The position numbers and the translations under genes are program-made. The notes below the pieces were generated by a model. The model was not told the origin of the DNA. It searched no databases and worked only from the letters and a program-made list of their open reading frames with translations. Positions 1 through 8,203 of a stretch of 64,000 nucleotides of DNA are shown piece after piece. Each line of letters starts with the position of its first letter. The first letter of the stretch is position 1. The DNA comes from Psychrobacter fulvigenes (GTDB taxonomy: Bacteria; Pseudomonadota; Gammaproteobacteria; Pseudomonadales; Moraxellaceae): positions 3,100,001 to 3,164,000 of the forward strand of contig NZ_CAJGZP010000001.1 of assembly GCF_904846155.1 (NCBI RefSeq), in the 5' to 3' direction.

Positions 1-65
1 TGAATGGGTAAATTTGCGTAGCTGATGGCATTCATTCCAAGGGTAATACTAACGTCAAATCTAAA

Positions 66-93
66 AAGCAAAAACACGACCGAAGCCGTGTTT
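66..93 (-). terminator. Rho-independent terminator after the corC-like gene
   Basis: On the minus strand a 9-bp stem (AAACACGGC / GTCGTGTTT, with one G-T wobble) closes over a TTCG tetraloop and runs into T-rich sequence. It lies 24 bases past the stop codon of the CorC-like gene. Bases 1-65 beyond it show no gene I can support. Confidence 0.7.
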
Positions 94-116
94 GCATGTT
101 CAATGTAATCAATAAA

Positions 117-1016
117 TCAATGACTACCTATCAGTAGTTGTTGCTCGCCAGTGGTCTTGGTCAGTTCTAGGTTTTGAATAAAGCGCCCTTCTACATCAAT
201 GACCTTAATCTGCCAGTCATCAATTTGTACGCTTTCTCCTTCTAAGTCACCGACATAGCCAAGCGCCTGCATGACAAGTCCACCCATCGTATCGACATCG
301 GTATCATCAAACTGGCTGCCTAGCTCGTCATTACAGTCTTCAATGACCGTAGACGCTTGGACTCGCCAAGTATTAGGCTTTTCTGGATGGGCAACGATAT
401 TATTGATATCACTGTCTTCATCAAAGTCATCATGCTCATCGACGATATCACCGACGATTTCTTCTAGCAGATCTTCCATAGTGACCACGCCAGCAAAGTT
501 ACCAAACTCATCAATCACAATTGCCATATGAACTTGCGTGCGCTGCAAGGAGCGCAGTAGCGTATCAGAGCGTGCAGTCTCACTAATATATAGCGGCTGA
601 CGCACCAAGTCTTTTAGACGTTTGCTATCTATCCTATCTTCTTGATCGCGCACCATATGCACCAAGATAGGAATCAAATCCTTTGCCAATAAGATACCAA
701 TCACCGCATCATCATCTTGGCTATCAAATACTGGATAGCGCGAATGCGTCGTATCAAGGATGATATCCATCACCTCTTTGAGACTGGTGCTTTCATGTAG
801 GCCAATAACTTGCGGGCGCGGCGTCATAATCTCACGCACTTGGGTGGCGGGCAGATCGAGCACACCCTCTAACATATCCACGGTGTCAGGCTCTAAGAAC
901 TGACGCGAGTCTTGTACCAAGCGAATCAATTCGTCACGGGTTTCGGGGGCGGTCGATAGCCAGCGTTTTAAGCCGCGCATCGACCAACTACTCGGGCTGG
1001 GAGTGTCGTCAGACAT
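117..1016 (-). CDS. corC: CorC/HlyC-family CBS-domain protein
   Basis: The 299-residue protein has the layout of the CorC cytosolic family: a short N-terminal helix region, two CBS domains (about residues 64-120 and 130-190, the first opening with MTPRPQV) and a C-terminal CorC_HlyC domain (about 205-285) containing DDTDVDTMGGLV. Family members are tied to magnesium and cobalt efflux or tolerance, and the CBS pair probably binds adenine nucleotides. There is no DUF21 membrane domain, so this is the soluble CorC type. The family is certain; the transport role is inferred. In other gamma-proteobacteria the gene often precedes lnt, whose position would lie off the left edge of the window. Confidence 0.9.
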   Translation of the reverse strand: MSDDTPSPSSWSMRGLKRWLSTAPETRDELIRLVQDSRQFLEPDTVDMLEGVLDLPATQVREIMTPRPQVIGLHESTSLKEVMDIILDTTHSRYPVFDSQDDDAVIGILLAKDLIPILVHMVRDQEDRIDSKRLKDLVRQPLYISETARSDTLLRSLQRTQVHMAIVIDEFGNFAGVVTMEDLLEEIVGDIVDEHDDFDEDSDINNIVAHPEKPNTWRVQASTVIEDCNDELGSQFDDTDVDTMGGLVMQALGYVGDLEGESVQIDDWQIKVIDVEGRFIQNLELTKTTGEQQLLIGSH

Positions 1017-1246
1017 GTTGATGTGATTTAACCTCTTTAGTTAATAGCAATGAAAACGATAGATGGGGATAAAAAACGATAAAAAAACCAACCAATCAAT
1101 TATTAGATAATAATAGACCAGCGTAGATTAGCTCCACTTTATCGTAAGCCTACAAGACATTCAACGACAAAATTATCCAATATTGTATTGTCAGTGTGTT
1201 ATAAACTTTGCTATGGTCAAAGCCTTTATTTATTCAAACTATCCTT

Positions 1247-2488
1247 ATGTCGCTACGCAATTTTTTCTCTAAGTTCTTGTCGTCTCTTAAAGCCGATCAT
1301 AGTGGGTCAGCCAGTACGAGTAACGACACACATCGACCAAGAAATTGGCGGCATTATATTGTGCAGTTTTTATTAATCATTGCCTTGATATTGTCAGCAC
1401 TGTGGCTGTTGATGGCAGTCTGGTACCAGCTTGGCGCGACGTCACCTATGACATGGCTGGCAACGATTTTCATCATCGGCTCGCTCACAGCGTTACTCAG
1501 TAATCGTTATTGGCCAAAGCTGATTCACAAAGTACTTCCAAAGTCAGTCGCGAAGACCGTTATCAATCACCATATGAGTAGCAAATGGCTAGCAGGACTT
1601 TATGCTGCTATCTGGCTCATCGGTGCTGGCTGGTTCGTCTCCCTCTCTCCGCAGCAAGACCGTGATTGGCAACCTGAAGTCAGTCAAAGACTCTCTTATG
1701 AGCGGGATGCAAATAACCCTGACTTAATCACCTTTACCAATATACGTAACTTTGATTGGCACACTAGCGAGGATGCCACCGAACGTTGGGAGACGCGTAC
1801 GGTGGATATGTCCAAGCTCTCTGGCGTCGATATCATCAACTCATACTGGATGGGGCCACTAATTGCCCACACCTTGGTCAGCTTTCGCTTTGAAGATGAG
1901 CGTCCGCTGTCTTTTTCACTTGAGATTCGTAAAGAAAATGGAGAATCATTTTCATCGCTGGGCGGACTGTTTAAGCGTTATGAGCTGAGCCTGATCGCTG
2001 CTGAAGAGCGTGACATTATCTACACTCGCAGCAATGCACGCGGTGAGCAGGTATACCTATTCCCTGTCAGCAACTTAAAGCAGTCTGAAGTAAAATCGTT
2101 ATTTGAGTCTTATCTGACGGTAGCTGATGAGCTAAATGCCGAGCCTGCTTGGTACAACACCTTGACCAGTAACTGTACCAATATTATCTTTTATATGGCA
2201 CGTATCATCAGTGGTGAGAGGTTGCCATGGGACTATCGGATTTGGGCGTCGGGCTGGTTGCCCAACTATCTATACGAGATAGGTATGTTGCCAAAAGCGC
2301 CAAAAGAAGAGGCGCAACCTTGGTCAATGGACACTTGGTATGAGCGTGCGCATATTAATCCAAAAGTTAGGGGTTTTGATAACCAGTCCAATGTAGACGC
2401 AAGTGCTAATAGCAGTGAGTTTTCTACTCAAATTCGTCAAGACCTTCCCATTCCGATGCTTACTGATGCTAACAAAATCGCTGACTAG
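1247..2488 (+). CDS. DUF4105 family membrane protein
   Basis: This 413-residue protein has two or three hydrophobic segments in its first 140 residues, followed by a soluble domain. That domain carries the DUF4105 signatures: a DWHT-type segment, DIINSYWMGP, EIRKENGE and the conserved NCTN motif. Family members are membrane-anchored and may be papain-like, but their function is not established. An upstream in-frame TTG at 1208 would add 13 residues. I prefer the ATG at 1247, though neither has a clear ribosome binding site. The gene converges with the YcgN-like gene, leaving only five bases between the two stops. Confidence 0.8.
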   Translation: MSLRNFFSKFLSSLKADHSGSASTSNDTHRPRNWRHYIVQFLLIIALILSALWLLMAVWYQLGATSPMTWLATIFIIGSLTALLSNRYWPKLIHKVLPKSVAKTVINHHMSSKWLAGLYAAIWLIGAGWFVSLSPQQDRDWQPEVSQRLSYERDANNPDLITFTNIRNFDWHTSEDATERWETRTVDMSKLSGVDIINSYWMGPLIAHTLVSFRFEDERPLSFSLEIRKENGESFSSLGGLFKRYELSLIAAEERDIIYTRSNARGEQVYLFPVSNLKQSEVKSLFESYLTVADELNAEPAWYNTLTSNCTNIIFYMARIISGERLPWDYRIWASGWLPNYLYEIGMLPKAPKEEAQPWSMDTWYERAHINPKVRGFDNQSNVDASANSSEFSTQIRQDLPIPMLTDANKIAD

Positions 2489-2493
2489 GGCGA

Positions 2494-3123
2494 CTAAGGC
2501 GTCACCCAAGTCACCACGCGCATCTCCATTTCTTCATCAGACATACCTGTCTCTGAGACGCAGCGCCCTGCTACCCCAACGTTGGCCGCGCGCATTTGCT
2601 GCTGCGTGGCTACTGCATCTTTGGTCAATAGTAGATGCCATGCAGGCAATGACTGGCCTTTATACAAGCGCTTGTATGCACAGTGCGCGGGCAGCCACAT
2701 CATGTCAGGTAAATTCTCAATCGTCAGCTGGATACAGTCTGGTACATACTCTTGGCGTGATTCGTAATGTCTACAGTAGCCTGTAGCACAGTCCATCAGC
2801 TTGCAAGTGACATCCGTATATTCGACCAACTCCTCGTCCACATTGCCCTGCTCATCTTCGTCGATATACTTAATGAGGCAGCAGCTGCCACAGCCATCGC
2901 ATAACGCTTCCCATTCGCTATGCTTGAGTTCTGCCAACGCAAAGCGCTCCCAAAACTGTGGGCGCAGTGAATCAGCCGTCTTAGTACTAACATCATTGCC
3001 AATATCAGACTCAGGAAACAAAGTCACAGATGGATCCGTTTTAGCATTTGCATCAAACTTTGATTGAGAGTCTGAATCAGAATTTGAGTTGGCTTCATTG
3101 TTATTTAACAAATTTATAGTCAT
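2494..3123 (-). CDS. YcgN-like cysteine-cluster protein (UPF0260)
   Basis: The 209-residue protein matches the YcgN/UPF0260 family through its cysteine motifs: CDGCGSCC near residue 75, then spaced cysteines in TCKLMDC, YCRHYE and PDCIQLT, followed by ENLPDMMWLP and the HCAYKRL and LPAWHLL motifs. The CxxCxxxCC-type arrangement suggests a bound metal or iron-sulfur cluster, but the function is unknown. The first 55 residues are an acidic, serine/asparagine-rich extension not present in E. coli YcgN (about 150 residues). It converges with the DUF4105 gene. Confidence 0.85.
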   Translation of the reverse strand: MTINLLNNNEANSNSDSDSQSKFDANAKTDPSVTLFPESDIGNDVSTKTADSLRPQFWERFALAELKHSEWEALCDGCGSCCLIKYIDEDEQGNVDEELVEYTDVTCKLMDCATGYCRHYESRQEYVPDCIQLTIENLPDMMWLPAHCAYKRLYKGQSLPAWHLLLTKDAVATQQQMRAANVGVAGRCVSETGMSDEEMEMRVVTWVTP

Positions 3124-3282
3124 AAAATTGCAGTAGCTCTTTAATATAGAGACATTTTGATAGAGAGAGTTACAGTATTATAGCTGTTTTTATTGCTGAT
3201 GGGCGTTATGGTAATACGAGTCTGCACATTGAAGACACAAAAATATAAGTAAATAAAACTCAAACTATAAAAGGGAAATAAT

Positions 3283-4020
3283 ATGTCAATTAAGACTTAT
3301 GAGCTTATTAGTACGACAGAAAACGGCGTTGAGCTAATCAGTTATATTGCGCTACCTGAAGATGCTTCGGCAGACAACCCAGTCGCGGGTATCATGGTTG
3401 CCCCAGAGTGGTGGGGAGTAGTAGATTACCCAAAATCAGTGACTGAGCGTTTAGCAAAGGCAGGCTATGCTGCGATAGCAATGGATGTCTACGGCGAAGG
3501 TAAGCTAACAGCAGATGCTGCGATGGCTAATATGTGGATGACGCAAGTACTTGAAGATCAAGACATGCTGATGGAACGCTGCCGTTTGATTCTTAACGAC
3601 TTTAGTGATCAATTAGCGGTTGATAAAGACAATCTGGGCGCAATTGGCTTTTGCTTCGGTGGCAAAATCGTGCTTGATATGGCCCGCGTTGGCATGCCAT
3701 TAAAAGCAGTTGCCAGCTTCCACGGTAACCCGACACCCAAACAGCCTGCGGACAAAAACTTTAGTGCAAAAGTCTTGTTTGCCCACGGACGTGATGATTC
3801 GATGGTGTCTATGGATGCAGTAGAAGACTTCAAAAAAGAAATGGAAAACGCTGGCGTCGATTACACTGTTGATGTGTATGACAATGCTAAGCACGGCTTT
3901 ACCAACCCTAATGCGGATGAGCGCGCTGCCAAAAACGATGTGGATTTGGGCTACAACGAAGCCGCTGCCAAGCAAAGCTGGGATAAAATGATGGACTTTA
4001 TGAAAACTCATTTAGCGTAG
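3283..4020 (+). CDS. Dienelactone hydrolase family protein
   Basis: The 245-residue alpha/beta hydrolase has the dienelactone hydrolase triad: Cys124 in GFCFGG, an Asp in the HGRDDSM motif (about 171-172) and His204 in KHGFTNP. The cysteine nucleophile separates it from serine esterases. The family hydrolyses dienelactone in chloroaromatic breakdown, but stand-alone genomic copies like this one usually have unknown substrates, and no catabolic genes are nearby. AAGGGAAATA sits just before the ATG. A strong terminator follows, so it appears to be transcribed alone. Confidence 0.88.
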   Translation: MSIKTYELISTTENGVELISYIALPEDASADNPVAGIMVAPEWWGVVDYPKSVTERLAKAGYAAIAMDVYGEGKLTADAAMANMWMTQVLEDQDMLMERCRLILNDFSDQLAVDKDNLGAIGFCFGGKIVLDMARVGMPLKAVASFHGNPTPKQPADKNFSAKVLFAHGRDDSMVSMDAVEDFKKEMENAGVDYTVDVYDNAKHGFTNPNADERAAKNDVDLGYNEAAAKQSWDKMMDFMKTHLA

Positions 4021-4087
4021 TTTTTATAACTGCGTTTTATAAGGCCATGTATAAAACAAGCTAAATAGCCTTACGATAAACCATGAG

Positions 4088-4118
4088 AGCCGCTTAATGA
4101 TATTAAGCGGCTTTTTTA
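4088..4118 (+). terminator. Terminator after the dienelactone hydrolase gene
   Basis: A perfect 11-bp stem (AGCCGCTTAAT / ATTAAGCGGCT) with a 3-base loop is followed by a run of T. It lies about 70 bases past the hydrolase stop codon. Confidence 0.9.
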
Positions 4119-4268
4119 GTTTTTGTCAATTTTAGCTTTTGTTAAAGAATAGAATGAATGGAAATTCTAGCCTGATGACTTTGTTTCTGTAGTAAACTTA
4201 ACGCCATCACAAAAGTATGAAATCACCATCTTGCTTTTGACATATTATTAAAAAAGGTTGTTAGATCA

Positions 4269-5222
4269 ATGAGTAATGCTAGTATCCAATGGTTCCCTGG
4301 ACACATGAACAAAGCCCGCAACGAGATCAAAGAGATCATGCCAGAGATGGATGTGGTCATCGAGGTCATCGATGCGCGCATTCCATACAGTAGCGAAAAC
4401 CCGATGGTGGCAGCGCTACGTGGACAAAAACCTGTCATTAAAATATTAAATAAAGCAGACCTTGCCGACCCCCATCAAACGCAAGCGTGGATTGAGTATT
4501 TAGAAAGTCAGGATCAAGTCAAAGCCATTGCCTGCGACGACAATAAATCCAGCGAAGTCAAACGTATCGTGCAGATATGTAAACAATTAATGCCTAACAA
4601 AGTCGGTACTGGTCGGCAAATTAAAGTGCTGATCATGGGCATACCAAACGTTGGTAAATCGACGCTGATCAACAGTCTGGCTGGACGCAGCATCGCCAAA
4701 ACGGGCGATGAACCTGCCGTTACCAAGTCGCAGCAGCTCATCAAAATCGATGATGACATCATGCTCTATGATACACCTGGCATGCTCTGGCCAAAAATTG
4801 AAAACCCCAATTCAGGCTACCGCTTAGCAGCCACGGGCGGTATCAAAGATACGGCTTTTGACTTTGATGATGTGGCTGGCTACACCGCTGAATATTTGAT
4901 TCAGGCATATCCTGAGCTGCTCAAAGAGCGTTATAAGGTCGAAGATTTACCAAAAACCGACTGGGAGTTTTTTGACGTTGCGGGACGTAATCGAGGACTG
5001 TTAAAAAAAGGCGGCGTCGTTGATACCTACCGTATGTCTGAGATTTTGGTCAATGAGCTGCGCAGTGGCACACTGGGTCGCATTACTTTAGAGACACCAA
5101 AAATGCGTGAAGAGGAGCTGTTATTGGTAGAGGAAATACGCGCACAAGCGGAAGCGAAAAAAGAAGCTAAACTAGAAGAAAAGCGTTTACGTAAAAAGCG
5201 TGCAAGGAAGAATCGGAAGTAG
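4269..5222 (+). CDS. rbgA: YlqF/RbgA-type ribosome biogenesis GTPase
   Basis: The 317-residue protein shows the circularly permuted GTPase order of the YlqF/RbgA family: G4 motif NKAD (61-64) comes first, then the G1 P-loop GIPNVGKST (124-132), then G3 DTPG (168-171). It opens with IQWFPGHMNKA, the family N-terminal signature. In Bacillus RbgA acts in late assembly of the 50S subunit; the same role here is inferred. The C-terminus (about 290-317) is highly basic, EKRLRKKRARKNRK, consistent with rRNA binding. The start follows AAAAAGGTTG at a workable distance. Confidence 0.9.
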   Translation: MSNASIQWFPGHMNKARNEIKEIMPEMDVVIEVIDARIPYSSENPMVAALRGQKPVIKILNKADLADPHQTQAWIEYLESQDQVKAIACDDNKSSEVKRIVQICKQLMPNKVGTGRQIKVLIMGIPNVGKSTLINSLAGRSIAKTGDEPAVTKSQQLIKIDDDIMLYDTPGMLWPKIENPNSGYRLAATGGIKDTAFDFDDVAGYTAEYLIQAYPELLKERYKVEDLPKTDWEFFDVAGRNRGLLKKGGVVDTYRMSEILVNELRSGTLGRITLETPKMREEELLLVEEIRAQAEAKKEAKLEEKRLRKKRARKNRK

Positions 5223-5299
5223 ATTACTACATAGCTTGCGTAATTAAAAATTTTTAATATTCAAAGTTTAGACCAACTTTATTACTCATAAAGGCTACT

Positions 5300-5449
5300 A
5301 TGACTCCATCTGCTAAGACCATTCAAATCTATCTCCCTAAAGGCAATCCGCGCAGACTACGTTTGGCGGAGATAACTACAATTCATACTTATAATATCAA
5401 TCTGTATCTTTTTTTGAGCTTATGTAGGGTGCGCCCAGCGCACCGATAA
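5300..5449 (+). pseudogene. Remnant of a short conserved gene (probable GIY-YIG nuclease-family N-terminus)
   Basis: A 49-codon frame begins with residues of the pattern KTIQIYLPKGNPRRLRLAEIT, which I recall as the N-terminus of a Moraxellaceae protein family annotated as GIY-YIG nuclease. The intact proteins continue for hundreds of residues. Here the resemblance stops after about 27 residues and the frame runs through an inverted repeat to a stop. No continuation is visible in other frames before mutY. I read it as a decayed or truncated gene. The family assignment rests on memory of the N-terminus only. Confidence 0.5.
5428..5444. repeat. GGTGCGC inverted repeat (dispersed-repeat type)
   Basis: GGTGCGC CCA GCGCACC is a perfect 7-bp inverted repeat with a 3-base loop, preceded by GTAG. 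The motif family GTAGGGTGCG...CGCACC is a common dispersed intergenic palindrome in many proteobacteria. Here it lies inside the tail of the gene remnant. Confidence 0.6.
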
Positions 5450-5546
5450 GGACTCATTACATCCTTGCATCAACTCTCATTACACCCCATAAACCACCTT
5501 AATCATATATTTTTAAAAATGCTATTTTGATTTACAAGGAATACGC

Positions 5547-6767
5547 TTGTCTACTTTATTCTCTCAACCTGAATCATCTTTAAACACCTTCGCCCCCCGC
5601 CTACTCGACTGGTTCGAAATTAACGGTCGCCATGACTTACCTTGGCAACAGCATCAGACCGACACACCCAATCCTTATGTCGTTTGGTTATCAGAAGTCA
5701 TGCTCCAGCAAACGCAAGTAACGACTGTACTGCCCTACTTTGCGCGTTTTATGGACACCTTTCCAACGGTGCAAGATTTAGCCGCAGCAGAGTGGGATAC
5801 AGTGGCGGAGCATTGGGCGGGTTTGGGCTATTATGCGCGCGCGCGGAATTTGCATAAAGGCGCGAAGCAATTGGTCGAGATAATTGATGAGACTGGCGAC
5901 TTTCCGCAAACCCTAGCAGGTTGGGAGTCGATATCTGGCGTTGGCCCGTCTACCGCTGGCGCAATTATGGCGATGGGGCTGCATCGTTATGGCGTCATCT
6001 GTGATGGTAATGTCAAAAGGGTGCTGACGCGTTGGGCGGCGATTGACGGTGATATTACCAAATCTGCCACGACTAAAGAGCTGTGGGCATTAGCGAAGCG
6101 TCTGACCCCTAGAGAGAGTTCAGGATTATTTGCGCAAGCCATGATGGATATGGGCGCAACTTTATGCACACGTAGCAAGCCTGCCTGCCTGTTATGCCCG
6201 CTACAAGACGACTGCTTGGCACATGCTGAGGGGCGTGAAACTGAGTATCCAGTCAAAGCAAAAAAGCCGCCCAAACCCAGTAAGTTTAGCCATGCATTAT
6301 TGATTCAGAACACTGAGGACGAACTTTTATGGCTTCAACGCCCTGATAACGGTATTTGGGGTGGGCTATGGAGTCTGCCATTGCAGTTTGTAGAGAGAGT
6401 TGATGGCAAAACGGGTAAGGGACAAAACAGCACAAAAGATAAGTCGTTAAATGTGCGCAGCAACGAAAAAGTATATGAGACAGAATTTACCACCGCTGAG
6501 CAGATTATCAATGAATGGCTAGAAGAAAATAAGATAATCGCAGAATCAATGAACAATACCTTGCTTGACGATGCGCCAATTAAGCATACGTTGACGCACT
6601 TTCATTGGTATTTGACGCCATACAAGCTATCTATTAGTACGACACAGATAACTGAATTAAACGATAAGCTAGGTGCTGCTGAAATAGAGTTTAGATGGCT
6701 CACCACGCAGCAAGCTGAGGACAGTTTAGGCTTACCACGCGCGATGGGCAAAATTATAGAGGGTTAA
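5547..6767 (+). CDS. mutY: A/G-specific adenine DNA glycosylase
   Basis: MutY removes adenine mispaired with 8-oxoguanine. The 406-residue protein shows catalytic Glu50 (WLSEVMLQQTQ), the helix-hairpin-helix GVGPSTAGAI (131-140), catalytic Asp153 (CDGNV) and the iron-sulfur ligands Cys207, Cys214, Cys217 and Cys223 in the classic CX6CX2CX5C spacing. The C-terminal MutT-like domain is longer than usual because of a polar insert (about 290-340, rich in Lys, Asn and Glu). The start is TTG at 5547, chosen because AAGGA lies six bases upstream and no in-frame ATG precedes the conserved N-terminus. Confidence 0.95.
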   Translation: MSTLFSQPESSLNTFAPRLLDWFEINGRHDLPWQQHQTDTPNPYVVWLSEVMLQQTQVTTVLPYFARFMDTFPTVQDLAAAEWDTVAEHWAGLGYYARARNLHKGAKQLVEIIDETGDFPQTLAGWESISGVGPSTAGAIMAMGLHRYGVICDGNVKRVLTRWAAIDGDITKSATTKELWALAKRLTPRESSGLFAQAMMDMGATLCTRSKPACLLCPLQDDCLAHAEGRETEYPVKAKKPPKPSKFSHALLIQNTEDELLWLQRPDNGIWGGLWSLPLQFVERVDGKTGKGQNSTKDKSLNVRSNEKVYETEFTTAEQIINEWLEENKIIAESMNNTLLDDAPIKHTLTHFHWYLTPYKLSISTTQITELNDKLGAAEIEFRWLTTQQAEDSLGLPRAMGKIIEG

Positions 6768-6786
6768 AGGCTAATTAATAATAGGG

Positions 6787-7689
6787 TTAAGACTTAGGCA
6801 CCCGCAGACGCATCAAGCCTTCTTGCTGTACAGTTGCCACTAGCTTGCCATCCTGCCAAAACTGACCATGATTAAGTCCCATCGCATTGGAGGTCGTATC
6901 GCTCCACATGTCATATAATAGCCAATCATTTAGATCAAACGGGCGATGAAAATGCATCGAATGATCAATGCTTGCCGCTTGCAGACCTTTAGTCATAAAG
7001 CTAACTCCGTGTGACATCAGCCCTGTACCGACCAAATAAAAATCAGATGAGAATGCCAATAGTGCTTGCTGAATAGCGACAGGCTGCGCGCCAAGCTCGC
7101 GAATACGCAGCCAGTTGGCTTGCTTGGGTTTCATCGGTTCTGGATTGATGGGGTCGCGCGGCTTAACAGGCTTAATCTCTACATGACGACGACGCATAAA
7201 ACGTGCCTTAAGCGCATCAGGTATTTTGCCTACGTATTCTTCTTTTAAGTCTTGCTCGGTCGGCAGATCTTCTGGCGGTGGATACACAGGCATGTCTTCT
7301 TGATATTCCAAGCCCTCCTCCATCGCTGAAAATGAAGAGATCATTGAAAATATCACTTGCTCAACGGGCGGCTTACCTTTTACTTGCTTATATTGAATGG
7401 CCGTCACTTCACGCGCTGATAAGCTGCGACCATCCCGCAGGCGCCGCACTTGATAGATGACTGGCTGATCGATATCACCACCGCGCAAAAAATACCCGTG
7501 CAACGAATGGCAGGGCTTGTCTTCATCCAGTGTACGAGCAGCTGCCATGATTGCTTGCGCAAGCACTTGTCCACCAAAAATACGAGCACCGACATAGTCA
7601 TGGCTTTTGCCTTCAAACACATCGGGACTTACTTCTATCAATGATACGGTAGCAAGGAGCTCATCAATAAGTTGTAAATAATTAGACAT
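6787..7689 (-). CDS. tesB: Acyl-CoA thioesterase II
   Basis: The 300-residue double-hotdog thioesterase matches TesB. The N-terminal half has VFGG-type RIFGGQVLAQA and HSLHGYFLRGGD. The C-terminal half has SIDHSMHFHRPF (catalytic Asp) followed by the Thr/Ser-rich SDTTSNAMG segment and VATVQQEGLMR (catalytic Gln). It hydrolyses medium and long acyl-CoA esters in the cytosol. An unusual Pro/Lys-rich stretch (about residues 175-195, KPVKPRDPINPEPMKPKQ) lies between the two halves. It converges with mutY, 19 bases apart. Confidence 0.93.
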   Translation of the reverse strand: MSNYLQLIDELLATVSLIEVSPDVFEGKSHDYVGARIFGGQVLAQAIMAAARTLDEDKPCHSLHGYFLRGGDIDQPVIYQVRRLRDGRSLSAREVTAIQYKQVKGKPPVEQVIFSMISSFSAMEEGLEYQEDMPVYPPPEDLPTEQDLKEEYVGKIPDALKARFMRRRHVEIKPVKPRDPINPEPMKPKQANWLRIRELGAQPVAIQQALLAFSSDFYLVGTGLMSHGVSFMTKGLQAASIDHSMHFHRPFDLNDWLLYDMWSDTTSNAMGLNHGQFWQDGKLVATVQQEGLMRLRVPKS

Positions 7690-7828
7690 GACGGTAAGTC
7701 TCCTATTTTTTCAATGACTATGTTTTTTTATGGTTATAGATGAGCGCTATGTTGGTGATACGACATACTTATGAGCCAATACCTGGTGTTTATTATTAAT
7801 ATAATCGATACACTCTAAAAATGTCATA

Positions 7829-7898
7829 GCGCTACTGGGATGAATTTTGCGCAGCCTCTGGGTACGCAGCACGCAAGTAAAATTTATACCAGTAGCGC
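7829..7898. repeat. 70-bp imperfect palindrome, probable dispersed repeat
   Basis: Perfect 10-bp arms GCGCTACTGG and CCAGTAGCGC (7829-7838 and 7889-7898) flank a 50-base interior. The interior is itself partly self-complementary (AATTTTGCG against CGCAAGTAAAATT, with a 3-base bulge). The central GCAGCCTCTG...CGCAGCACGCAAG resembles a repeat I associate with Psychrobacter intergenic regions. Only this one copy was noticed in the window. Confidence 0.6.
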
Positions 7899-8154
7899 GT
7901 TTAAATCCATAACAGTCTTACATTCAGCTAAATATAAGGCGTATGCAGCACTCAACAAAGATGTATGACTCAGTACGCTCAGTAGCAGTCAGCTTTGCTC
8001 AGATTCATAATCACATAAAACGGCAAACATCTTACCCAATATTTATGGCTTTGACCAGTTGCTGACAGCATACGCACACGCTTTAGCCTGACTGCTTAGG
8101 TAGCACTTTTTTGAGCAATGACTTTACTTTTAAGTAATGCTAGCGCTGTCCATG

Positions 8155-8180
8155 AAAAAAGAGGCGCTGTTTAGCACCTC
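8155..8180 (-). terminator. Terminator after rapA
   Basis: On the minus strand GAGGTGC / GCGCCTC forms a 7-bp stem (one wobble) with a 6-base loop, followed by six T. It lies 24 bases past the rapA stop. Confidence 0.8.
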
Positions 8181-8203
8181 TCCTTTACTCTCATTTATTA
8201 CGG

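Larger units (their letters stand above)
7690..8203. other. Intergenic region, tesB-rapA
   Basis: No gene is supported in these 514 bases. They hold a long imperfect palindrome (7829-7898) and the rapA terminator (8155-8180). The tesB promoter must lie just left of 7750 on the minus strand, but I see no convincing consensus boxes. Confidence 0.6.
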
